A stretch of 18,176 nucleotides of DNA from an uncultured Collinsella sp. (GTDB lineage: Bacteria > Actinomycetota > Coriobacteriia > Coriobacteriales > Coriobacteriaceae): assembly GCA_900541475.1 (NCBI GenBank), contig UQJV01000042.1:1-18176 (forward strand), in the 5' to 3' direction. A program made the translations under genes and the position numbers. Of the stretch, positions 1 to 6,779 are shown in pieces (the first letter of the stretch is position 1; each line of letters opens with the position of its first letter). The notes under the pieces are model-generated. The model worked only from the letters and a program-made list of their open reading frames with translations. It was not told where the DNA came from and did not search any database.

Positions 1-52
1 CCCTTGCCGGGCGCACCTCCGTTGCGATTTCGAAAGGCTGGGTTCACGAGCC

Positions 53-1030
53 ATGCCAAGTGCTCAGGAGCTACAACAGCAATTTGGTGAATATCGAGGC
101 GCTATGCCCCGTCCATCGGATTTCGATCTCTTTTGGAAGGACCGCATGGCCGAGGCCGACGCTGTCGAGCTCGACTACGTGATCGAGGCGGCTTCGGTTG
201 CGGATTCCGCGACCTGTCGGTTTTTCGACCTCTGGTATACCGGCATGTGTGGTGCACGCCTGCATGCCAAGTACCTTAAACCCGTCTCGGAGGAGCCCGC
301 GCCGCTGGTGCTTCAGTTCCATGGATATCCGGGTGCGAGCCGCAGCTGGTTTGAGCAGGCGTCGTTTGCGGGCATGGGCATGGCGCTCATTGCTCTCGAT
401 TGTCCTGGCCAAGGAGGCCCCTCCGAGGACATTGGTGGATTTGCGGGCACGACGGTCGCGGGCCATATCGTCGCCGGTATCGACGGCGATCCGGCCAACC
501 TCTACTATGTCCGCCTACATCAGGATATTCGCATTCTGTGCCGTATCGTTCGCGAGCTCGAGGGCATCGATTTTACCCGCGTGTATGTGAACGGCGCATC
601 GCAGGGTGGCGGTTTGGGTATTGCGACCTGCGCGCTTAACAGCGAGCTTATCAATCGCGCCGCCATCCTCTATCCCTTCTTATCGGATTTCCGCCTGGTC
701 TGGGATTTGGATGCCGACGACATTGCCTACGAGGGCCTGCGCTATTGGTCTCGCTGGTTTGACGAGGACTCGACTTGTATTGACGAAGCCTATGCCAAGC
801 TGGCGTACTTCGATTCCAAGAACTTTGCCCCTATGGTCAAATGCCCCGTGCTGTTTGGCACGGGCACGGCCGATATCGTCTGTCCACCGGCGACGCAGTT
901 TGCGGTCTACAACAACCTGACCTGTGAAAAGCGTCATGAGTTCTTTGAAGGCTTTGGCCACGAGGAGATTCAGGATTTTGACGATCTGATCATTCCGTTT
1001 TTCTGTAAGGGAGGGGAGGCTCATGTCTAA
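53..1030 (+). CDS. CE7-family acetyl esterase (acetylxylan esterase / cephalosporin-C deacetylase type)
   Basis: A 325-residue alpha/beta hydrolase of carbohydrate esterase family 7, predicted cytoplasmic (no signal peptide), removing O-acetyl groups from small acetylated sugars. Seen: an oxyanion-hole type HGYPG at residues 90-94, the nucleophile motif GASQGG at 181-186 (Ser183), Asp274 in GTGTAD, and His303 in FGHE, i.e. a complete Ser-Asp-His triad. The family RGQ motif reads PGQ (residues 118-120). Length matches CE7 enzymes. The frame stays open to the left window edge, but the ATG at 53 places the N-terminal PSDF motif at residue 21, as in known CE7 proteins; GAAAGG lies at 32-37. It overlaps the next gene by 8 bases and heads an apparent sialic acid operon, so the substrate is plausibly O-acetylated sialic acid (inference). 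Family sure, substrate not. Confidence 0.9.
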   Translation: MPSAQELQQQFGEYRGAMPRPSDFDLFWKDRMAEADAVELDYVIEAASVADSATCRFFDLWYTGMCGARLHAKYLKPVSEEPAPLVLQFHGYPGASRSWFEQASFAGMGMALIALDCPGQGGPSEDIGGFAGTTVAGHIVAGIDGDPANLYYVRLHQDIRILCRIVRELEGIDFTRVYVNGASQGGGLGIATCALNSELINRAAILYPFLSDFRLVWDLDADDIAYEGLRYWSRWFDEDSTCIDEAYAKLAYFDSKNFAPMVKCPVLFGTGTADIVCPPATQFAVYNNLTCEKRHEFFEGFGHEEIQDFDDLIIPFFCKGGEAHV

Positions 1031-1874
1031 GTGCGAGAGCAATGTCAATGAGCTGATTGTCCCCGAGCTTGCGGGAATTGCTGGGACGGTTTCGTCAAGG
1101 CTATCTGATTTCCGGGGTTGGCGCGGCGATACTTCTGCGGATGTTTCCGAGTTAGAGACAGCCGCTTTGAACCCGCACGTTTGCGGGCTGACTGTTACGG
1201 CGATTGATTTTGCCAATCCGTTCGCGCGCTACTCCGAGGTTTCCTTTGAACTCGGTGGGGATGTCGTCCACGGTCGTTTGATCGAGCCTTATGGTCGTGC
1301 CCGGGCATCCGAGCTTGTGCCACTATGCCTGATGTTCCATGACATCGACCGACCCGTGCGGGGATGGCATCACATGACGAGGTTTGCCGCCATGGGATAT
1401 GCCGTGCTTGCGCTGGACGATGAAATGATTGGATCTAGCGATCTGCAGCAGGGGATTACCTCGCCTGCTTTTGTCGAGCGCGTCCGTTGGGGCTGCGCGT
1501 TGGCGAAGGTCGCGCGCAATCTTGATGGCATGGATCCCGACCGCATTTTTGCATGGGGTGAGGGTCTTGGCGGCGGTGTCGCGCTGGCGGTGTCTGCTCT
1601 GGACGAGCAGGCTCTTGTCTGCACGGCGGTCGCCAATCCAATTCCCGGCGGTCTCGAGGCGCTGTCGTCTCGGGTGCGCGGATCGGTGCTCATGGGCACA
1701 TCGCTTATGGACACCGTGAGCGATCCCAAGGGTCAGTTTGCTGTATTCAACGGCCTTGAGTGTGACCGAAGGCATATCATCTATGCCAAATACGCTCATG
1801 AGCGCATCAATGCGTTCGAAAACGAAGTCGTCGACTTCTTTAACCAAACGTTCTACCCGTGTTCTTTGGCCTAG
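1023..1874 (+). CDS. CE7-like paralogue lacking the catalytic serine (probable pseudo-esterase)
   Basis: A 283-residue protein alignable with the upstream esterase over most of its length. The Asp and His of the triad are kept (Asp230 in GTSLMD, His259 in YAHERI), but the nucleophile motif GASQGG has become GEGLGG, with Gly181 where Ser183 should be (codon GGT, 1563-1565). The oxyanion motif HGYPG is replaced by HDIDR (106-110), and about 25 residues after the PGQ-equivalent region and about 30 in the second half are missing. It is therefore probably not an esterase. It does not look like decay: there is no frameshift or early stop, a strong Shine-Dalgarno (AAGGGAGG, 1007-1014, then GGGGAGG) lies inside the upstream gene, and start and stop overlap as ATGTCTAA, implying translational coupling. 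A structural or regulatory partner of the esterase is an inference; an enzyme with a different mechanism is the alternative. Confidence 0.85.
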   Translation: MSKCESNVNELIVPELAGIAGTVSSRLSDFRGWRGDTSADVSELETAALNPHVCGLTVTAIDFANPFARYSEVSFELGGDVVHGRLIEPYGRARASELVPLCLMFHDIDRPVRGWHHMTRFAAMGYAVLALDDEMIGSSDLQQGITSPAFVERVRWGCALAKVARNLDGMDPDRIFAWGEGLGGGVALAVSALDEQALVCTAVANPIPGGLEALSSRVRGSVLMGTSLMDTVSDPKGQFAVFNGLECDRRHIIYAKYAHERINAFENEVVDFFNQTFYPCSLA

Positions 1875-1942
1875 GCGGCCTGGACACTGCCAACAAGAGT
1901 GGATGGCATAGGGCCGTCCGCCAGACAACTAAGGAGATTCTT

Positions 1943-2863
1943 GTGGCAACTCAGAAATTCACCGGCGTTATTCCTCCCGTCGTTGTTCCCGATACCGAAG
2001 ACCACCAGCTCGACGTTGCCTCCTTTGAGCGCAGCATCAACCGCATGATCGACGCCGGCGTCGATGGCCTGTTCTTCTTGGGCTCTTCGGGTGAGGTCGT
2101 CTTCTCCACCGACGAGCGCCGTCGCCAGATTATCGCCGAGGCCGTGCGCATCGTCGATCACCGCGTGCCTGTTCTGGTCGGCATCATCGATACCGAGACC
2201 GAGCGCATGATCGAGCACGGCAAGGTTGCCCAGGAGCTGGGCGCCGATGCCCTCGTCGCCACCTGCCCGTTCTATGCCCTGCAGGGCATGACCGAGGTCG
2301 AGGAGCACTTCCGCATCCTGCACGAGGAGCTCGACCTGCCCATCTTTGCCTATGACATCCCCGTGTGCGTCCACACCAAGCTCCCCTGGAAGCTCCTTGC
2401 CAAGCTCGGCGCCGAGGGCGTCCTGGCTGGCGTCAAGGATTCCTCGGGCGATGACATCTCGTTCCGCTATCTCGTTCAGGAGAACGAGAAGAACGGCCAT
2501 CCGATGAGCATCCTCACCGGTCACGAGGTCGTTGTCGACGGCGCTTACCTCGGTGGCGCCGACGGTTCCGTCCCGGGTCTCGCTAACGTTGAGCCCGAGG
2601 GCTACGTGCGTCAGTGGAAGGCCGCTCAGGCTGGTGACTGGGCTACCGTCAAGGCCGAGCAGGATCGCCTCAATGAGATTTCGCACATCTGGGATGTCAC
2701 CTCGGGCGTTCAGGGCTATGCCGGTGGCGTCGGCGCCTTCAAGACCGCTATGAATCTCATGGGTATCTTCGACAGCCCGACCATGCCGCGCCCGGTGAAG
2801 GCCATGACCGGCGAGAACGTCGAGGCGATTCGCAAGGTCCTCCAGGACAACGGTCTCCTTTAA
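1943..2863 (+). CDS. nanA: DHDPS/NAL-family aldolase, probable N-acetylneuraminate lyase
   Basis: A 306-residue class I aldolase that likely cleaves N-acetylneuraminate to pyruvate and ManNAc in the cytoplasm. Seen: GSSGE (47-51), Tyr137 in YDIP and the Schiff-base Lys165 in GVKDSSGD, both numbered as in the E. coli lyase. The Arg that follows the Tyr motif in DHDPS (binding the second substrate) is replaced (Cys142), arguing against dapA. The lyase residues that contact the sialate glycerol tail (Asp191, Glu192, Ser208 in E. coli) correspond here to Glu195, Val196 and Gly212, so it is a divergent member and the substrate call leans on the neighbours. Start: GTG at 1943, with AAGGAG at 1931-1936; the frame is open back to 1859 but that N-terminus does not fit the family. 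Heavily biased codons suggest strong expression. Confidence 0.8.
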   Translation: MATQKFTGVIPPVVVPDTEDHQLDVASFERSINRMIDAGVDGLFFLGSSGEVVFSTDERRRQIIAEAVRIVDHRVPVLVGIIDTETERMIEHGKVAQELGADALVATCPFYALQGMTEVEEHFRILHEELDLPIFAYDIPVCVHTKLPWKLLAKLGAEGVLAGVKDSSGDDISFRYLVQENEKNGHPMSILTGHEVVVDGAYLGGADGSVPGLANVEPEGYVRQWKAAQAGDWATVKAEQDRLNEISHIWDVTSGVQGYAGGVGAFKTAMNLMGIFDSPTMPRPVKAMTGENVEAIRKVLQDNGLL

Positions 2864-2870
2864 AGCTTTC

Positions 2871-2958
2871 CCAGGCACCCGACCTCGCCGTTCAACCGTG
2901 TGACCATGACCCATTAGGTCGATGGCCACACGGTTTCTCGGCGATCTCGGGCACCTGG
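2871..2958 (+). repeat. Nested inverted repeat / long stem-loop between nanA and nanK
   Basis: Three concentric inverted repeats: CCAGGCACCCGA (2871-2882) with TCGGGCACCTGG (2947-2958, two central mismatches); TCGCCG (2885-2890) with CGGCGA (2939-2944); and AACCGTGTG (2894-2902) with CACACGGTT (2927-2935). Inside the last, CCAT/ATGG and GACC/GGTC continue the stem around a CATTA loop. No T-tract follows (AAAACC), so it is not a typical intrinsic terminator; mRNA stabilisation or processing is more likely (inference). Confidence 0.7.
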
Positions 2959-3035
2959 AAAACCTTTACCGCGCTGTGACGGCTAGCCTGACGGCGCATT
3001 TCCTGTAGTTGTTTTTATCTCCTAAGGAGAGCGAC

Positions 3036-4001
3036 ATGGAGAACAAGTACGTTTGCTCCGTCGATATCGGCGGCACCAAAATTGCGACTGCCATTATGGA
3101 GTATCCGGCTGACGGTAGTGTGCCCCATCCCGTATTTGAGGCTGAGGTTCCCACCGAGGCCCAAGAGGGCGGCGAGTCCGTCTTCCAGCGTATCGAGGCG
3201 TCCATCAAGGCCGCTCTCGAGGCGAATCCCGATGTCGAGGTCCTCGGTGTCGGTATTGGTGCCGCAGGCGTCGTCGATCCCAAGACGGGCGCCATCGCGT
3301 ATGCCAATGAGATCATGCCCGGCTGGTCCGGCGTTCAGTTGGGGCCGCGTCTGCGCGAGGACCTTGGTCTTCCCGTTGCCGTTGTGGGCGACGTGCAGGC
3401 TCATGCTCTGGGCGAGGCCCACTGGGGCGTCGGCAAGGGCAAGTTCTCCGTCTTGTGTCTGGGCATCGGTACGGGCATCGGCGGCGCATATGTCGAGAAC
3501 GGCCGCGTGATGCAGGGCTTCCATGGTGCTGCCGGCCATATGGGCCACATCGAGTGCTCGGCTGCCGCTGGCATTCCCTGCGCCTGCGGGCGTTCCGGCC
3601 ATCTTGAGTCGGTTGCTTCCGGAACTTCGATCGGGCGCATGTACGATGAGCGCTTTGGCCGCGTCGACCCCAGCCGTCCTTCGGTCGGTCGCGACGTGAA
3701 CGACCTGTGCCGCGCAGGCGACGCAAAGGCGACCGAGGTCATCCATGACGCTGGCTTTGCGCTGGGTGCCAGCTTGGGCTCGCTTGCTAACATCCTGGAC
3801 CCTGAGGTCATCGTGCTTTCGGGCGGCGTGATTCACCAAGGTCCCGATTGGCGTTCACAGACGTGGAAGGATTCGGTGCACGAGGGCTATGCCAGCCAGG
3901 CGCTCGACCCGCTTCAGGACACGCCGATTCTCATCGGCTCTCTGGAGGGCGATGCGCCGCTTATCGGTGCCGCTGAGCATCTTCTTGCTTCGTTAAAGTA
4001 A
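3036..4001 (+). CDS. nanK: ROK-family sugar kinase, probable N-acetylmannosamine kinase
   Basis: A 321-residue ROK kinase, by context converting ManNAc plus ATP to ManNAc-6-phosphate. Seen: N-terminal phosphate-binding DIGGTK (10-15); the catalytic Asp119 in GDVQAHALGE, where the usual preceding Asn is Gly118; GIGTGIGG (143-150); and a zinc site made of His171, Cys182, Cys184 and His189 in CACGRSGHLE, with His where most members have the last Cys. The second ATPase lobe motif LSGGV is at 261-265. No N-terminal helix-turn-helix, so a kinase rather than a ROK repressor. Start: ATG 3036, with AAGGAGA at 3024-3030; the frame is open back to 3009 without a better site. It lies between the aldolase and nanE, matching the order of the pathway. 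Other hexoses (glucose, GlcNAc) cannot be excluded from sequence. Confidence 0.82.
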   Translation: MENKYVCSVDIGGTKIATAIMEYPADGSVPHPVFEAEVPTEAQEGGESVFQRIEASIKAALEANPDVEVLGVGIGAAGVVDPKTGAIAYANEIMPGWSGVQLGPRLREDLGLPVAVVGDVQAHALGEAHWGVGKGKFSVLCLGIGTGIGGAYVENGRVMQGFHGAAGHMGHIECSAAAGIPCACGRSGHLESVASGTSIGRMYDERFGRVDPSRPSVGRDVNDLCRAGDAKATEVIHDAGFALGASLGSLANILDPEVIVLSGGVIHQGPDWRSQTWKDSVHEGYASQALDPLQDTPILIGSLEGDAPLIGAAEHLLASLK

Positions 4002-4017
4002 ACGTATTTGCTGTAGG

Positions 4018-4048
4018 AGCCTCCCGAGACAACACGCCTCGGGAGGCT
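4018..4048 (+). repeat. Perfect 11-bp hairpin between nanK and nanE
   Basis: AGCCTCCCGAG (4018-4028) is perfectly complementary to CTCGGGAGGCT (4038-4048) around a 9-base loop. The following bases (GTTCTGAG) are not a T-tract, so efficient intrinsic termination is unlikely. The nanE Shine-Dalgarno (4054-4061) lies just outside the stem and is not sequestered. Possible partial terminator or processing/stability element. Confidence 0.75.
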
Positions 4049-4071
4049 GTTCTGAGAAAGGTTGCAGCTTT

Positions 4072-4758
4072 ATGACCGTCGATCCTTTGATTCAATCCCT
4101 GAAGGGTAAGCTCGTCGTGAGCGTTCAGGCGTATATGGGCGAGCCGCTTCGTACGCCCGAGACTATGGCTCAAATGTCTCGTGCTTGCGAACTCGGCGGC
4201 GCCGCCGCCGTTCGCTGCCAAGGTCTTGCCGACATTGCCGCCATTAAGGGTCGCTGTGAGGTTCCTGTTATCGGTCTGTGGAAGGATGGACACGAGGGCG
4301 TTTACATCACGCCGACGCTGCGTCACGCTCGCGCCTGCGTTGCTGCCGGTGCCGACATCGTGGCGATTGACGCCACTGATCGTCCGCGCCCCGATGGCAA
4401 GTCGCTCGAGGACACTTTCCGTCCGCTGCACGAGGAGGGCGTACTTCTGATGGCGGACTGCGCCACTATCGAGGATATTCGTCGCGCGGTCGATATGGGC
4501 TTCGATCTGGTGTCCACCACGCTCTCTCACGGTGTCGCAGCCATCGACTGCACTATGGCCGATGGCCCCGACCTGCCGCTCCTGCGTCAGGCGACCGAGG
4601 AATTCCCCGGCCTTCCCATCATTTGCGAGGGTCGCGTACATACGCCCGAAGAGGCTCGCGCTGCAATCGACGCCGGCGCGTGGGCCGTTGTCGTCGGCAC
4701 CGCTATTACGCACCCCACGAGTATTACAAGTTGGTTCAAGGCTGCGCTTGAGGCGTAA
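4072..4758 (+). CDS. nanE: N-acetylmannosamine-6-phosphate 2-epimerase
   Basis: A 228-residue (beta/alpha)8 NanE-family enzyme that converts ManNAc-6-phosphate to GlcNAc-6-phosphate, the entry to amino-sugar catabolism. Seen: the N-terminal KGKLVVSVQA strand (11-20), Lys71 in GLWKDG (the candidate catalytic Lys in this family), IDATDRPRP (99-107), MADC (127-130), the acidic Glu186 in CEGR, and the C-terminal phosphate-binding segment GAWAVVVGTAIT (202-213). Length is normal. ATG 4072 is preceded by GAGAAAGG at 4054-4061. This is the most diagnostic gene of the group and anchors the sialic acid reading of its neighbours. It is followed by a hairpin terminator, so it seems to be the last gene of the nan unit. 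Confidence 0.93.
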   Translation: MTVDPLIQSLKGKLVVSVQAYMGEPLRTPETMAQMSRACELGGAAAVRCQGLADIAAIKGRCEVPVIGLWKDGHEGVYITPTLRHARACVAAGADIVAIDATDRPRPDGKSLEDTFRPLHEEGVLLMADCATIEDIRRAVDMGFDLVSTTLSHGVAAIDCTMADGPDLPLLRQATEEFPGLPIICEGRVHTPEEARAAIDAGAWAVVVGTAITHPTSITSWFKAALEA

Positions 4759-4783
4759 GACGGGCCTCGTATCCGCTTGGGGC

Positions 4784-4791
4784 GGTATACT
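4784..4791 (+). promoter_or_regulatory. Putative -10 promoter element upstream of rapZ
   Basis: GG followed by TATACT (4786-4791), 65 bases before the rapZ start. No convincing -35 box lies 16-19 bases upstream. It shares a GGTANANT pattern with three other intergenic elements in this window. If used, the transcript would carry the 4810-4845 hairpin in its leader. Confidence 0.4.
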
Positions 4792-4809
4792 CAATAAAGG
4801 CAATTGATC

Positions 4810-4845
4810 GCGCGGGATCCGCTGGCCGGGTCTCGCGCTTATTTT
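4810..4845 (+). terminator. Intrinsic terminator (or attenuator) between nanE and rapZ
   Basis: GCGCGGGATCC (4810-4820) pairs with GGGTCTCGCGC (4828-4838): 11 base pairs including two G-U wobbles, 7-base loop, followed by TTATTTT (4839-4845). The rapZ Shine-Dalgarno AGGAGG starts at the very next base (4846). It can end nan-operon transcripts. If the element at 4784-4791 is a promoter, it would instead be a leader terminator for rapZ. Confidence 0.75.
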
Positions 4846-4856
4846 AGGAGGCACAC

Positions 4857-5777
4857 ATGCAAAAGGGAGATGCCATGGATGCGGCGGAGCGCTCGGAGCG
4901 TATCCCCGATATCGTTATCATCACCGGAATGTCCGGCTCGGGCCGAACGCAAGCCATGCATGTGTTTGAGGACATGGGCTATTTTTGTATCGATAACCTG
5001 CCCCCGCGCCTGATTGCCCAGCTTGCAGAGCTCGTTGGCATCAATACGGGCGTGGGCAGGCACCTTGCCGTCACCTGCGATCTTCGTAGCCAGGGCTTGT
5101 TCGATGAACTGCTCGATGCTGTTGCCGCACTGGAAGAGCGTGAGATGAGCTGTGACATCGTGTTTCTCGAGGCGTCTGACGAGGTGCTGATTCGCCGGTA
5201 TAGCGAAAACCGTCGCCGCCATCCCATTGCAAAGCCGGGGGAGACCACAGCCGACGCTATTCAGCGTGAACGTCTGCAGCTGCAGGGCGTTCGCGATCGA
5301 GCCGATATGATTATCGACACGAGTCGCTTGCGCACTTCTGCTTTGCGCAACAAGCTGCGCATGGCTTTTTCCGAGCTGTCCGACCAGCAACTTATGGATG
5401 TCCACGTGTTCTCGTTTGGTTTTAAGCATGGCATGCCCGTCGAGGCGGACATCATGATTGATGTTCGCTTCTTACCCAACCCTTTTTACGATCCCGAGAT
5501 GCGCACCATGACCGGCCTCGATAAGAAGGTCTCCGATTTTGTCTTGGACCACCCCAAGACCCAGGAGTTCTGGAAGGCCTGGACCCAGCTGCTCGATACG
5601 GTCATGCCAGGTTATATCGCAGAGGGTAAGCCGCAGCTTTCCGTTGCCATCGGCTGCACAGGCGGGCAGCACCGTAGCGTCGCCATTGCCGAGGCCACGG
5701 CTCGCTACCTGGAGGGTGCTCAGTATCATGTGAGCATCTCCCACCGCGACCTGTCGCGTGCCAACACGAAGGCATAG
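4857..5777 (+). CDS. rapZ: RapZ/YvcJ-family nucleotide-binding protein
   Basis: A 306-residue RapZ/YvcJ family protein. In E. coli RapZ senses glucosamine-6-phosphate and directs RNase E to the sRNA GlmZ; in Gram-positives the role is less defined. Seen: P-loop GMSGSGRT (24-31), with Arg30 where the classical Walker A has Lys, as I recall from other actinobacterial members; NLPP (47-50); DVRFLPNPF (202-210); and the family C-terminal signature GCTGGQHRSV (266-275). Start: ATG 4857 with AGGAGG at 4846-4851. A second in-frame ATG at 4875 has its own AAGGGAG (4863-4869), so two products differing by six residues are possible. whiA follows after 6 bases, certainly co-transcribed. Amino-sugar catabolism genes lie directly upstream. 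Confidence 0.92.
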   Translation: MQKGDAMDAAERSERIPDIVIITGMSGSGRTQAMHVFEDMGYFCIDNLPPRLIAQLAELVGINTGVGRHLAVTCDLRSQGLFDELLDAVAALEEREMSCDIVFLEASDEVLIRRYSENRRRHPIAKPGETTADAIQRERLQLQGVRDRADMIIDTSRLRTSALRNKLRMAFSELSDQQLMDVHVFSFGFKHGMPVEADIMIDVRFLPNPFYDPEMRTMTGLDKKVSDFVLDHPKTQEFWKAWTQLLDTVMPGYIAEGKPQLSVAIGCTGGQHRSVAIAEATARYLEGAQYHVSISHRDLSRANTKA

Positions 5778-5783
5778 GTCTGC

Positions 5784-6713
5784 ATGTCGTTTACCGCTGA
5801 GGTGCGCGACGAGCTTGCGCGCTGCGAACCCGAATGTGAATACTGCGACTTGTCGACGCTTGCTGCGCTAACGCGTGTGAGCGGCACGCTTTCGTTGGCG
5901 GGCTCGGGACGGTACCGTTTGACGGTCGCGACCGAGACGGGTGCTGTGGCGCGCACGATGATTGCGCTGACGCATCGCATCCTTAAGCTCAAGACCGAAT
6001 TCACGGTTCGTAAGTCGGTCCTGCACAAGGTGCGAAACTATCTCATCACCTTGCCCGATCAGCCCGATTTGGATAAGGCTCTGGTGCTGTTGGGCATTCT
6101 CGACCGTAGGGGAGGGCTCGTCGCAGGTGTGCCGCGCCACATCGTCGCCCGTCCTTGCTGCAGACTCGCCTATATTCGCGGTGCGCTGATTGCCGGAGGA
6201 TTTGTTGCCGACCCGCGTGGCGATTTTCATTTGGAGATCGCGGTTCAGGGCGAGGAGTATGCAAAGGGACTTTGCGATCTTTTGGAGCAGATTGGAGTTC
6301 ACGCCCGCGTCAATGCGCGTCGCGGCTCGTATGCCGTGTACATCAAGAGTGCCGAGGAGATTAAACGTCTGCTACAGCTGATTGGCGCCAAGCGCAGCGT
6401 TGCCGAGATTGAAGAGGCCCGTGCGGTTAAGCTGGTGAAGAACGACGTGAATCGTCGCGTGAACGCAGAGCTTGCCAACCAGACCAGGAGTGCCGGTGCC
6501 GCCCAACATCAGCTTGCGCTCATTGATGAGCTTGATCGGCGCGGTTTGCGCGAAACGCTGCCGGACGCCCTGGCAGTCTTTTGTGACTTACGCGAGCGCT
6601 ACCCCGATCTCTCGCTGCGAGATTTGGGGGAAATGGCTGACCCTCCTTTGTCGAAGTCGGCCTTGTATCACCGTGTTTTGCGCCTTGAAAAGCTCATTGA
6701 AGGAAGCAGGTAG
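5784..6713 (+). CDS. whiA: WhiA-family DNA-binding regulator
   Basis: A 309-residue WhiA protein, a transcription factor of sporulation in Streptomyces and linked to cell division or chromosome segregation in non-sporulating Gram-positives. Seen: an N-terminal LAGLIDADG-endonuclease-like fold, with the degenerate second LAGLIDADG-type motif around IRGALIAGGFVADPRG (131-146), and a C-terminal helix-turn-helix domain (about 218-309), with DLSLRDLGEMADPPLSKSAL (275-294) the likely recognition region. Length is normal for the family. ATG 5784 lies 6 bases after the rapZ stop; GAAGG at 5768-5772 within the end of rapZ can serve as Shine-Dalgarno, consistent with coupling. The usual partner gene yvcK is not between rapZ and whiA here. 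No clear terminator follows; the next 193 bases lead to gap. Confidence 0.93.
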   Translation: MSFTAEVRDELARCEPECEYCDLSTLAALTRVSGTLSLAGSGRYRLTVATETGAVARTMIALTHRILKLKTEFTVRKSVLHKVRNYLITLPDQPDLDKALVLLGILDRRGGLVAGVPRHIVARPCCRLAYIRGALIAGGFVADPRGDFHLEIAVQGEEYAKGLCDLLEQIGVHARVNARRGSYAVYIKSAEEIKRLLQLIGAKRSVAEIEEARAVKLVKNDVNRRVNAELANQTRSAGAAQHQLALIDELDRRGLRETLPDALAVFCDLRERYPDLSLRDLGEMADPPLSKSALYHRVLRLEKLIEGSR

Positions 6714-6779
6714 GTTAACGAAATAGCTTTTATGGCGGTTGAACTGCTGTTTTATGCTTTAAAGCGTTTTAACGCAAAT

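Noticed and set aside
1..52. Open frame continuing leftward from the first esterase, or the tail of another gene
   Set aside because: The frame is open but the family N-terminus begins at ATG 53. Other frames end inside the esterase gene and show nothing recognisable.
1023..1874. Second CE7 gene as a simple pseudogene
   Set aside because: No stop or frameshift, strong ribosome binding site and coupled start; loss is confined to catalytic motifs and loops, so a retained non-catalytic protein is more likely.
1859..1942. Upstream extension of nanA to ATG 1859
   Set aside because: It overlaps the preceding gene without a ribosome binding site; GTG 1943 has AAGGAG at the right distance and gives the standard family N-terminus.
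6174..6240. LAGLIDADG-like motif as a homing endonuclease or intein
   Set aside because: This fold is a normal domain of WhiA; the gene has family length and a C-terminal helix-turn-helix.
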